A stretch of 64,000 bases of DNA from CAZBSE01 sp964578625. Lineage in GTDB: Bacteria; Actinomycetota; Humimicrobiia; Humimicrobiales; Humimicrobiaceae. This document shows, in pieces, positions 28,648 to 36,192 of this stretch (position 1 is its first letter; every line of letters begins with the position of its first letter). The translations under genes were made by a program, and so were the position numbers. The stretch spans positions 124,001 through 188,000 of the forward strand of contig CAZODQ010000001.1 in assembly GCA_964578625.1 (NCBI GenBank), in the 5' to 3' direction. Under the pieces are notes generated by a model that did no database searches, was not told the DNA's origin, and saw only the letters and a list, made by a program, of their open reading frames with translations.

Positions 28648-28712
28648 AAAACACCTATCCAGCCCGTCATCATCAGCTAGTCAATAAAAATATTCTCCTC
28701 TAGCTTATATGT
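28640..28712 (-). pseudogene. remnant of a GT2 domain upstream of the methyltransferase
   Basis: These bases match 27268-27340, which encodes the FYWLADDDRLDKYFIEK region of the neighbouring glycosyltransferase. In the remnant the frame still reads EYFY-stop-LADDDGLDRCFIEK: the Trp codon TGG has become TGA (28683-28681). The match then jumps at the string ATTTTTTCAA directly into the linker copy, skipping about 470 bases present in the intact gene. So this is a deleted, stop-bearing relic of a second GT2. Confidence 0.8.
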
Positions 28713-28734
28713 TCTAATCTAATCCACTTAATCT

Positions 28735-29442
28735 CTATTTAAGGTTGACCATTCCTTTTTGTATTAAAATTTCTAATAAATATAAATCGTATACTGTATC
28801 AAGGTTTAAACTTCTTTCTTCTGGCATAATGAAAGGTATTGTCTTTTTAGGAATAAAAGTATGGTATTTTTCCAACACCTCTGTACTGGTCATGTAAAAA
28901 GCTCCATTAAGCTTATATACTTTTGGCAATTCTTGCCTTGGGATCATTGATTCCACACCGAGATAAGATTTTACAAAACCATTTTCAATTTTTTGAATCT
29001 TATTGGGGTGAGGATTGTCAAATTCTGTCAAACTTACAATTGCATCACAAATATGCAGATTATCTTCAAATTTTTTAATGAAATTGTAAAGATCATCTAA
29101 AGTTCTTAATGGAGATGTGACCTGCAACAATAAAATATAAGAATTCTTTATTTTTATCTTCTCCATCATATCCAGGACAACATCTACTGTCTTTGCTGTA
29201 TCAGTTGCCAGATATGAAGGCCTCGAAGCAGGCATAGACACATTGTATTTCTTTGAAATATCAAACATCTCCGGGTCATCAGTTGAAACCAAGACTCTGT
29301 CTATATATTTACACCCTTGACCAAGAATTATCGCTCTTTCAAGTAAAGTTAAACCTCCCAATTTATATAGATTTTTTTTATGTATCCCCTTAGAGCTTCC
29401 TCTTACTGGTATAAATGCATATAATTTTTTATTGTTTAACAT
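28735..29442 (-). CDS. CMP-ulosonic acid (acylneuraminate-type) cytidylyltransferase
   Basis: 235 residues, the length of NeuA-like synthetases without extra domains. FIPVRGSSKGIHKKNLYKLGG near 10-30 (first 20: the P-loop-like CTP site with Arg and Lys), VSTDDPEMF near 52, LLQVTSPLRTLDD near 105 and NGAFYMTS near 183 are the family blocks. It activates a nonulosonic acid or relative as the CMP sugar. The 5' end overlaps the upstream methyltransferase by 14 bases. A NeuB-like synthase is encoded four genes away in the same direction. Confidence 0.88.
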   Translation of the reverse strand: MLNNKKLYAFIPVRGSSKGIHKKNLYKLGGLTLLERAIILGQGCKYIDRVLVSTDDPEMFDISKKYNVSMPASRPSYLATDTAKTVDVVLDMMEKIKIKNSYILLLQVTSPLRTLDDLYNFIKKFEDNLHICDAIVSLTEFDNPHPNKIQKIENGFVKSYLGVESMIPRQELPKVYKLNGAFYMTSTEVLEKYHTFIPKKTIPFIMPEERSLNLDTVYDLYLLEILIQKGMVNLK

Positions 29443-30502
29443 TTTTAAAAATCCCGATTATTCTGCTTCCAAGTAAATTCTTATGTATATATTCAGGTGT
29501 AATGAATTTAAATAGCTTTTCCGGATCACCGTATCCATGATACGGATACTCTCCAGACATATAACTTTTTATATTATCAATTTCTGTAATAACTGTCTCC
29601 AAAAATATATTTTCAAAATCATTTATTTCCATCAGCTTCACCAGACTCTTTTTAGAAAAATGAGAAATATGCTTCCAGTTAAAGGTAGGGGACATTTCTC
29701 TCATCAACCTTGTTGCTAATGATTCTACATTTGGAACCATGATAAATAAAAGACCATCTTTCCTTAATAAGCGTTTAATAACATTTAAAATGCCATGTAA
29801 ATCATATAAATGCTCTAAAACATTCCACATTGATATACAATCATAATCCCTACCCAATTTATCAGAGTCTAGATTTTCAAAGCTTGAAGAAATATACTGA
29901 ATACCTTTACTTTCTTTATAAATATTACTATATCTTTCATTAACATCAATACCTACACATTGTTCCCAACCATTCTTAAAAGCCATTTTTAAATATACTC
30001 CTGCTCCACATCCAATATCCATAATTTTTTTCTTACCACCAATAATAAGCTGCCTTACTAGATCTAAACCATATTGATATTTAATCTTATCAATCTCAAT
30101 TTGAATTGGCACTGTATAAATATCGGAAGCAGTCTTATCATCTTCATAAATTTTCATTGCCTCTGAATATTTTATTCTTGGATTTAAATACCTATGGGTG
30201 CACTCTTTACATCTGTAAATATCCAGTCCCATCCTGGAAAGAAAAAATTTGTTATCATTTGATCTACAGACAGGGCATCTCTTAACTTCCTCCCAATATC
30301 CCTGTTTTCTTTGGAATCTTTCTACACCAGTGTCGACTACAACCTTTGCATGCTCTCTGATTAGAAATCCACTCGATGGCTTACCTTTTCCAGCTCTATT
30401 AGTGTCAAAATGAAATTTCTTTGCCCCATAAACAAGATTTCCATCAAACTTATTTTTTGCAGCTAATCTTTCCTTAAAACTTCTTATATTAAATTTTGCC
30501 AT
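29429..30502 (-). CDS. class I SAM-dependent methyltransferase with zinc knuckle
   Basis: 357 residues. A basic N-terminal extension of about 70 residues precedes a zinc module (CPVCRSN near 76, CKECTHRY near 98). The SAM domain has IMDIGCGAGVYL near 160, VGIDVNERYS near 182 and MWNVLEHLYD near 224. It lies between the CmoA-like gene (15-base gap) and the CMP-sugar synthetase (14-base overlap), so it is part of the ulosonate operon. Substrate likely the ulosonic acid or a precursor sugar. Confidence 0.85.
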   Translation of the reverse strand: MAKFNIRSFKERLAAKNKFDGNLVYGAKKFHFDTNRAGKGKPSSGFLIREHAKVVVDTGVERFQRKQGYWEEVKRCPVCRSNDNKFFLSRMGLDIYRCKECTHRYLNPRIKYSEAMKIYEDDKTASDIYTVPIQIEIDKIKYQYGLDLVRQLIIGGKKKIMDIGCGAGVYLKMAFKNGWEQCVGIDVNERYSNIYKESKGIQYISSSFENLDSDKLGRDYDCISMWNVLEHLYDLHGILNVIKRLLRKDGLLFIMVPNVESLATRLMREMSPTFNWKHISHFSKKSLVKLMEINDFENIFLETVITEIDNIKSYMSGEYPYHGYGDPEKLFKFITPEYIHKNLLGSRIIGIFKNVKQ

Positions 30503-30517
30503 AAAAATCTCTAAAAG

Positions 30518-31237
30518 TTACTTTATCGCTAAAAATCCTTCAAAACAAACATATTTAAACACTGTCAGTATATCAATAAAACCAGCCCTTTTAAGCAAAT
30601 CAATATTTCCTTGAGTTGAGAAAGGTTCTAAAACACCTTTTAAGCTCCTTGACTTAGTTATTATTTCTTTAGGTGTATAACCTTGTTCCAGCTTATAATC
30701 ATTATAAATGCTTGTCATCATGTCCTGGAAACGTGCATCATTTGCTCTTACTTTTTCAAACATTAAAAAAGCTCCTCCCCATTTCAAGACATTAAAAATT
30801 TTATTAATTAACCGTTGTTTTTCACTGGGGCGGATAAACTGTACAGTATAATATGCAATTATCATATCTGTACTTTCCAGTTCATACTGGACAATATCAT
30901 CAACAAAAAAATCTACATTATCAATTTTTAATTCTTTCTTTCTTTTTTCTGCTACCTTTATCATATCCTCTTCAATATCAATTCCAATAAACTTTGACTC
31001 AGGCTTAAGCTTATTATATTTTGAAAGCTTCAAAACTAATTCTCCTGTTGAACAACCAAGCTCATATATCAGTGAATCTTTCTTTATGAAGAAATCACTT
31101 ATACTGCAAACTAATTTATGACCATCAAAGTAATATGGAACTGATTTTGAAACATGAGCAACAAAATTTTTAGCAACATCACCCTTGAAATTCCAATTAG
31201 CATTATTAACTTCCAAACCATCTCCTGCATTAGGCAC
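30518..31237 (-). CDS. CmoA-like SAM-dependent methyltransferase
   Basis: 239 residues with the whole-length pattern of the CmoA family: FVAHVSKSVPYYFDGH near 26, IYELGCSTGELVL near 57, MIIAYYTVQFIRPSEKQRL near 125, a central FEKVRANDARF, then QGYTPKEIITKSRSLKGVL near 181 and an AGF signal near the C-terminus. True CmoA makes carboxy-SAM for tRNA modification. Here it sits among ulosonic acid and sugar methyltransferase genes, so a sugar methyl- or carboxymethyl-transferring role is more likely; either is unproven. Confidence 0.75.
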   Translation of the reverse strand: MPNAGDGLEVNNANWNFKGDVAKNFVAHVSKSVPYYFDGHKLVCSISDFFIKKDSLIYELGCSTGELVLKLSKYNKLKPESKFIGIDIEEDMIKVAEKRKKELKIDNVDFFVDDIVQYELESTDMIIAYYTVQFIRPSEKQRLINKIFNVLKWGGAFLMFEKVRANDARFQDMMTSIYNDYKLEQGYTPKEIITKSRSLKGVLEPFSTQGNIDLLKRAGFIDILTVFKYVCFEGFLAIK

Positions 31238-31308
31238 TTTAATCCTCCTTGTTAAAATAAAAAAATGAAGAAGAAAATTATTCTTAATTAATAAGAATAA
31301 GAGATTTT

Positions 31309-32274
31309 TTATTTATTTATCTTATATTCATACTCCCAATTAAAAACTTGATTTCCGTTAATTTTATTACAAAATCTTCCTCTATAATAATCCCTATTTA
31401 AAAGTTCCATTCTTGTTAGTTCTCTTTTTTCACAACCAAGCATTTTTTCAAACTCAGGAATGTATTTACGAATGTATTTCTTTTGATCACTCTTTGATAA
31501 CTTTGAAAAGTACACCAACTCTTTCAGATGTTTTTTACTTATAGAAACTTTCCCATCTCTTGTCTCTCCTTCTGGTAAGACCGTAAAATGTCTTTCAACA
31601 GTATCTGCGCCAAGATAAATTGCAGCAATAGATGCTTTTACTCCATCGACAGAAACAAGAGAGTGTTCACTCAAACCTACTAACGGAGTAAATCTTTTTA
31701 AATGTTCCATTCTTCTTAAATTTATATATTCCAATGGAGTTGGGTATATTGTAACACAATGGAGAAAAGTAAACTTCTTATTTACGCTATTTAAATAATT
31801 TGCAGTATTTTCAATCTCATAATCATAAGTAGCACCTGTTGATATAATCAATTCGTTAAAATTATCAGCCAGTATTTTTATCATTGGAAGTGAACCACAA
31901 TCATAACTTGCAATCTTGATGCTTTGCCACCCAAAATCCTTTAGCTTATAAATAGATGTTATATTAAAAGAAGTCGTCAGTGGTATTAATCCAGCTGATT
32001 CACATTCTTCTATAAAAACTTGATGCTGCCTGTAGGAAAGTTCAAGACCCTTAAGACGTTGATACTCCTGTTTATATGGCCTTTTTATTGTTATCACATT
32101 TCCTTCAGAATCAATTTTACCCTCTTCAAACTCTTTCCTAAAAGAAAGGTCGTCAGCAAAAATAGTCTGAATTTTTCCATGAGTAGCTCCGCCTTCCGCA
32201 GCTTCCCAGATCATCTTTTTTAAAATGTCAAAGTCACCATTATGATTTTGACAAAATTCAGCAATAATCTTCAT
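31309..32274 (-). CDS. NeuB-like nonulosonic acid synthase with shortened C-terminal domain
   Basis: 321 residues. The TIM-barrel synthase is complete: AEFCQNHNGD near 4, GKIQTIFADDLS near 33, IKIASYDCGSLPMIK near 119, FLHCVTIYPTP near 153, VGLSEHS near 180 and VERHFTVLPEG near 203, which hold the PEP and metal residues. The C-terminal SAF (antifreeze-like) domain, normally about 60 residues and supplying an Arg to the partner active site, is cut to a vestige after residue 285. It would condense PEP with a sugar to make an ulosonic acid. Its 5' end overlaps the TylF-like gene by ATGA. Confidence 0.85.
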   Translation of the reverse strand: MKIIAEFCQNHNGDFDILKKMIWEAAEGGATHGKIQTIFADDLSFRKEFEEGKIDSEGNVITIKRPYKQEYQRLKGLELSYRQHQVFIEECESAGLIPLTTSFNITSIYKLKDFGWQSIKIASYDCGSLPMIKILADNFNELIISTGATYDYEIENTANYLNSVNKKFTFLHCVTIYPTPLEYINLRRMEHLKRFTPLVGLSEHSLVSVDGVKASIAAIYLGADTVERHFTVLPEGETRDGKVSISKKHLKELVYFSKLSKSDQKKYIRKYIPEFEKMLGCEKRELTRMELLNRDYYRGRFCNKINGNQVFNWEYEYKINK

Positions 32275-32966
32275 TTTTTTATCATAAATACATTACCACT
32301 GATACAATCCTTAATGATATTATTTTTTAATCTCTTTAATTCTAAAAACTCATTAATAGCTTTTACAGCTCCTGGCCACTTTTCGATATCCATTGGTTTA
32401 TTATATTCATCAAAAGCTATTATTCCTCCTAAATTTACTTTATCATAAAAATAATTTATCGAATTTTTATACGATAAATATAAATCAAGGTCAAGATGTA
32501 ACAATGCAATTGGACTTCCGTCATATAATGATAAACTTTCTGGTATAAAACCTTTAGCCAATATTATTTTCCTATCTATATCTGATTTAGAAATGCCGAA
32601 TTCATTTAAAGTTTTGTATACGTATTTGATATCAAACATTTTATATTCATCCATAGAATTTTCGTTAACTAAATTATCTTCATCGGTGAATTTAGGAAAT
32701 CCTTCAAAAGAATCAAATCCCCAAACTAACCTATTTTTTTTATCTAATAAAGATAATAAACACATTATTGATAAAGTTATTCCCTCTCCTACCCCACACT
32801 CTATTATATTTCCTTCTATATTTTCTATAGCTTTAAAAAGGTTGTGGAAATACAAAGATCTTCTTAGAATTTTATCATTAAATAATTTTAAATTGGTTTT
32901 TTGTAAAGTTTTAATTTTGTTTTTATTGAACAACTTTAGGAATAATTTCTTTAGCTTCCTAAGCAT
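32271..32966 (-). CDS. TylF/MycF-family O-methyltransferase
   Basis: 231 residues with the metal-dependent TylF pattern: IIECGVGEGITLSIM near 54, VWGFDSFEGFPKF near 80, ALLHLDLDLYLSYKNSINY near 154 and GGIIAFDEY near 181 with the metal acids, followed by WPGAVKAINEFL. Family members O-methylate sugar hydroxyls in macrolides and glycans. It is co-translated with the NeuB-like gene. The hydroxyl methylated is unknown. Confidence 0.87.
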   Translation of the reverse strand: MLRKLKKLFLKLFNKNKIKTLQKTNLKLFNDKILRRSLYFHNLFKAIENIEGNIIECGVGEGITLSIMCLLSLLDKKNRLVWGFDSFEGFPKFTDEDNLVNENSMDEYKMFDIKYVYKTLNEFGISKSDIDRKIILAKGFIPESLSLYDGSPIALLHLDLDLYLSYKNSINYFYDKVNLGGIIAFDEYNKPMDIEKWPGAVKAINEFLELKRLKNNIIKDCISGNVFMIKK

Positions 32967-32984
32967 TTTTAACCCCCCGAATTT

Positions 32985-33791
32985 TTATTTTAATTCTTTC
33001 CTTAAAGATTTAATAATATAATTGCAATGATCTGTCAAATCACTATCTTTTATTCTTATATACTCATTACTTAAATTATCGGAAATTATTTTTCCCATAG
33101 ATGTATTAAAATTATACAGATATATTTCTCTAAAGTAATTTATTGCACCACTCTCGGTAGAATAACGCTCCCCATCAAATGCGAATAAATCTTTTATTTC
33201 TAATTCAGCAGATAATTGAAACAAAACATTTATATCATTTACATTGTTTATATAATAATCTAAATAAAATTCCCTCTTCCCTGATTTATTTAATATTATA
33301 ATTTTTTTATTTTTACATGATAAATAATTTAAATTCAAATCTAAAAATTGTATTATTCTTCTATTATAAAAAACCTCTTTAAATTTGAAATACACAGTAT
33401 CTATTACTCTTTGGAATTGTGAACACTTCGGATAGTATAATATATTTTTTTTACTAATAATTAATTCTTCAAACAATTCCCTTATTAATAGTTCTGGATT
33501 ATTTAACTCATCTATATTATTTGCCCTCCCTGTAAAAATTGAAAATTTACCAGGATTTACACTGCATAAATGACTTCTTTTAACTAAAAAAATATATTTA
33601 TTATTTATAATTATAGAACCTCCACCAGAAACCCAAAAAAAAGTATTATCGTTTATTTTCTTATTGAATATTTTATCATTAACAATAAATCTCCTATTAT
33701 CAACATTTCTGAGATCAACAACTAAATTATTGTCTCCCATAAAAATAGTTTTATCCCTGATTAAATTGATTATTTTAAAATATTCAGTCAA
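32985..33791 (-). CDS. Nudix-like protein of unknown substrate
   Basis: 268 residues, not closely recognised. The middle has GGGSIIINNKYIFLVKRS near 55, a beta-strand-rich Nudix entry, then GRANNIDELNNPELLIRELFEEL near 88-110: the REXXEE core of the Nudix box is intact, although the upstream G-to-E spacing differs by one residue from the standard motif. A C-terminal part of about 130 residues is unassigned. It is three bases from the dehydrogenase gene and 18 from the TylF-like gene. Nudix enzymes cleave nucleoside-diphosphate bonds, so NDP-sugar hydrolysis is possible. Very A/T-rich. Confidence 0.5.
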   Translation of the reverse strand: MTEYFKIINLIRDKTIFMGDNNLVVDLRNVDNRRFIVNDKIFNKKINDNTFFWVSGGGSIIINNKYIFLVKRSHLCSVNPGKFSIFTGRANNIDELNNPELLIRELFEELIISKKNILYYPKCSQFQRVIDTVYFKFKEVFYNRRIIQFLDLNLNYLSCKNKKIIILNKSGKREFYLDYYINNVNDINVLFQLSAELEIKDLFAFDGERYSTESGAINYFREIYLYNFNTSMGKIISDNLSNEYIRIKDSDLTDHCNYIIKSLRKELK

Positions 33792-33794
33792 AAC

Positions 33795-35510
33795 TTACCT
33801 GTTAGTCATATAGCCCATTGTTGCATAAGAGCAGTTTATATTTTTTTCAAGTTCTTCTTGATTAAAAATACTCCAACCATCAAAAAATAAAAAAGGTTTA
33901 TTAGTAAATTGGAGAGCTTTAAAAGTATTAAACTTATTATTTTCATAATGATTATTCATAATTAAAATTATATCAGTGTCTTTAAAACCATCATAAATAT
34001 TATCAATATAATAACACCCTAACTTTTCAATTTGATTCTTATCAACTATGAAATCTTTAACATATATATTATTCTTTTTGGGAAGCAGGTTAATTAAGTC
34101 AACTGATACAGAATTTCTAATATCGGACGTTTCGGGAACTCCTTTAAATGCTAATCCAATTATAAGTATTTTTACATTGTTTATTCTTTTCCCTGTTTTT
34201 TTACAAAACTTCTTAATTTTATTATAAACATAATTTGCCCCAAATGAATTTATCTTCCTGCCTGCATTACTTAGAATTGCTCCTTCATTAAACTCACTTT
34301 GGGATAAAGAAAATAAGAATGGATCTTTTGATAAGCATGGACCACCAACACCAGGACTTGGCTTAGATATAGGGTTCCTAATATAGCCATCATTTGCTGA
34401 ATCTATCAGTTTAAACGCATTTATATTATATTTTTCACATATGTAGGCTACCTCATTCGAAAAAGCGAAAGATAAATCTCTGTATGAATTATTAACCAAT
34501 TTTATTAATTCTGCTTCTTCCAAAGACTCGACATCTATTATAGCTTTTGTAATTTTATTAAATAATTTTGTAGTAAGCTCTACACTTTTCTCATCGAATC
34601 CCCCAATAATTTGGGGTAATGTTCTCAATTCTTCTATTGCTATTCCTTCCACTGTTCTTTCTGGAGCAAAAGATATATAAAAATCTTCTCCTGCCTTATA
34701 CCCATTTGATTGTAAAATTGGCAGAACTTCATTTCTGGTTGTTCCAACAGGAACAGTTGACCTAAGTATTACCAGGTCACCTTTTTTAATCTTATTAGCT
34801 ATGTCTTGGCTTACTTTACGAATTTGAGACAAATCTGCAATTCTATTAGCTCTATCAAATGGTGTTCCCACACAAATAATATATATATCACCTTTATTAT
34901 TATAAATATCTGAAGTAAATTGAATAGAATTCTCCTGAATAGTTGAGTTTAATAAAGAATCTAACCCATTTTCAAAAAAATGGGGCTTTCCCTTTTGTAA
35001 ATTTTTTATAATATTTTTATCTTTATCTACACCAGTAACCTGTAAACCGGCATTTGACAAAACAACTGCCAGGGTTAATCCAATATATCCCATACCATAA
35101 AGCATTATTTTTTTGTTATCTACGGTATCTTCAAAAATTTCAGAAAGTAAGACAACATCATAATAATAACCCTTGCTGTCAATTAATATAATCTTTGAAT
35201 ATTTTTTATAAGGTTTATTTCTTTTTTTACATTGATCTAAAATACATTTAGCCATCTGACTTTTATCTAAATCCTTGCTTACTGCCACAGGATTAAAATT
35301 TGCCACTTTCTCTACCTTATCATTTATACTAATCCCTTTTGAAATACCCCTCCGTATATCTCCATCGGTTAATACACCTATAACTTTATTATCATCATTG
35401 ACAACCACTGCCATACCTGCAATAAATTTATTATCATGACTCCCAGCCATTTTATTTATAGCATCTTTTATAAGAAAATCCTTTTTAATTACACCTTTAA
35501 ACCTTTTCAT
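33795..35510 (-). CDS. CBS-domain/nucleotide-sugar 6-dehydrogenase fusion
   Basis: 571 residues. Residues 1-125 are a CBS pair of the kind found on sugar nucleotidyltransferases (VIGVLTDGDIRRGISKG near 43). The rest is a full UDP-sugar dehydrogenase: IMLYGMGYIGLTLA near 135 (NAD), ICVGTPFD near 213, LRSTVPVGTT near 251, the catalytic GGPCLSKDP near 395, and a C-terminal UDP-binding domain. The C-terminal type is closest in look to UDP-ManNAc dehydrogenases (WecC-like). The CBS part may sense a nucleotide. It overlaps the HAD gene by 14 bases. Confidence 0.85.
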   Translation of the reverse strand: MKRFKGVIKKDFLIKDAINKMAGSHDNKFIAGMAVVVNDDNKVIGVLTDGDIRRGISKGISINDKVEKVANFNPVAVSKDLDKSQMAKCILDQCKKRNKPYKKYSKIILIDSKGYYYDVVLLSEIFEDTVDNKKIMLYGMGYIGLTLAVVLSNAGLQVTGVDKDKNIIKNLQKGKPHFFENGLDSLLNSTIQENSIQFTSDIYNNKGDIYIICVGTPFDRANRIADLSQIRKVSQDIANKIKKGDLVILRSTVPVGTTRNEVLPILQSNGYKAGEDFYISFAPERTVEGIAIEELRTLPQIIGGFDEKSVELTTKLFNKITKAIIDVESLEEAELIKLVNNSYRDLSFAFSNEVAYICEKYNINAFKLIDSANDGYIRNPISKPSPGVGGPCLSKDPFLFSLSQSEFNEGAILSNAGRKINSFGANYVYNKIKKFCKKTGKRINNVKILIIGLAFKGVPETSDIRNSVSVDLINLLPKKNNIYVKDFIVDKNQIEKLGCYYIDNIYDGFKDTDIILIMNNHYENNKFNTFKALQFTNKPFLFFDGWSIFNQEELEKNINCSYATMGYMTNR

Positions 35511-36192
35511 TAATTAAACCCTCCAACTCATTGAAAGTATTGATTTCAAAAATATTAAAAATTGAATATTTCTTTGATGTTCTGTTAATTAAGATAAAAT
35601 CAACTTCTGCATCCCTGCTTAATTTATAATCATACAGATCATCACCAATAAATAGAAATTTTTCACTCCTGCAGCCAGTATTATTTTCTATAGATTTAAA
35701 ATGGCTTTTCCCCTTCGTAAAATTATTTTCCGTTCCAAACACTCCCTTAATATTTTGCCTTAAATCTTTATTTAATTTTTTTGAAGTAAAAAAAATTAAT
35801 TCTTCTTGGGGCATCGACGAAGAAATGAAAATATCTTTTTTATTTTTTACTAATAAATCCAAAAAGGATCTCGCGTCCTTGAAAATTTCTGCCTTTAATA
35901 AATTAATTTTATTTAATATGGAAAAATTTTTATTAAAGTTTGAATATTTTATTATGCTGCTATTAACATCTACTTCCCTTAAAATATTTTCAAATAAAGT
36001 CTTTCGCGGTAAACCCGAGTATTTTTCATATAGAAATTTAATCCTGCTTCTAAACATACAATCATTAACTCCAAAACCAATTAGTTTAGTTATAGTTTCT
36101 ATGAAATTTTCAACCTTAATATCCATAGAATCAATTATCGTTCCATCCCAGTCAAAAATGAAGATTTCCTTATTTTTTAAATTTAACTCCAT
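35497..36192 (-). CDS. HAD-family phosphatase
   Basis: 231 residues. IFDWDGTIIDSMD near 12 holds the two catalytic aspartates, ISSSMPQEEL near 122 is motif II, a Lys follows near 162, and FLFIGDDLYDYKLS near 178 is motif IV. The alpha-helical cap places it with phosphoglycolate-phosphatase-like enzymes. In ulosonic acid pathways a phosphatase removes the 9-phosphate after a NeuB-like reaction; that role fits the context. It overlaps the radical SAM gene by 23 bases and the dehydrogenase by 14. Confidence 0.82.
   Translation of the reverse strand: MELNLKNKEIFIFDWDGTIIDSMDIKVENFIETITKLIGFGVNDCMFRSRIKFLYEKYSGLPRKTLFENILREVDVNSSIIKYSNFNKNFSILNKINLLKAEIFKDARSFLDLLVKNKKDIFISSSMPQEELIFFTSKKLNKDLRQNIKGVFGTENNFTKGKSHFKSIENNTGCRSEKFLFIGDDLYDYKLSRDAEVDFILINRTSKKYSIFNIFEINTFNELEGLINEKV

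Noticed and set aside
30518..31237. tRNA-modification gene cmoA proper
   Set aside because: No cmoB or tRNA gene nearby, and it lies inside a sugar operon, so I call it CmoA-like only.
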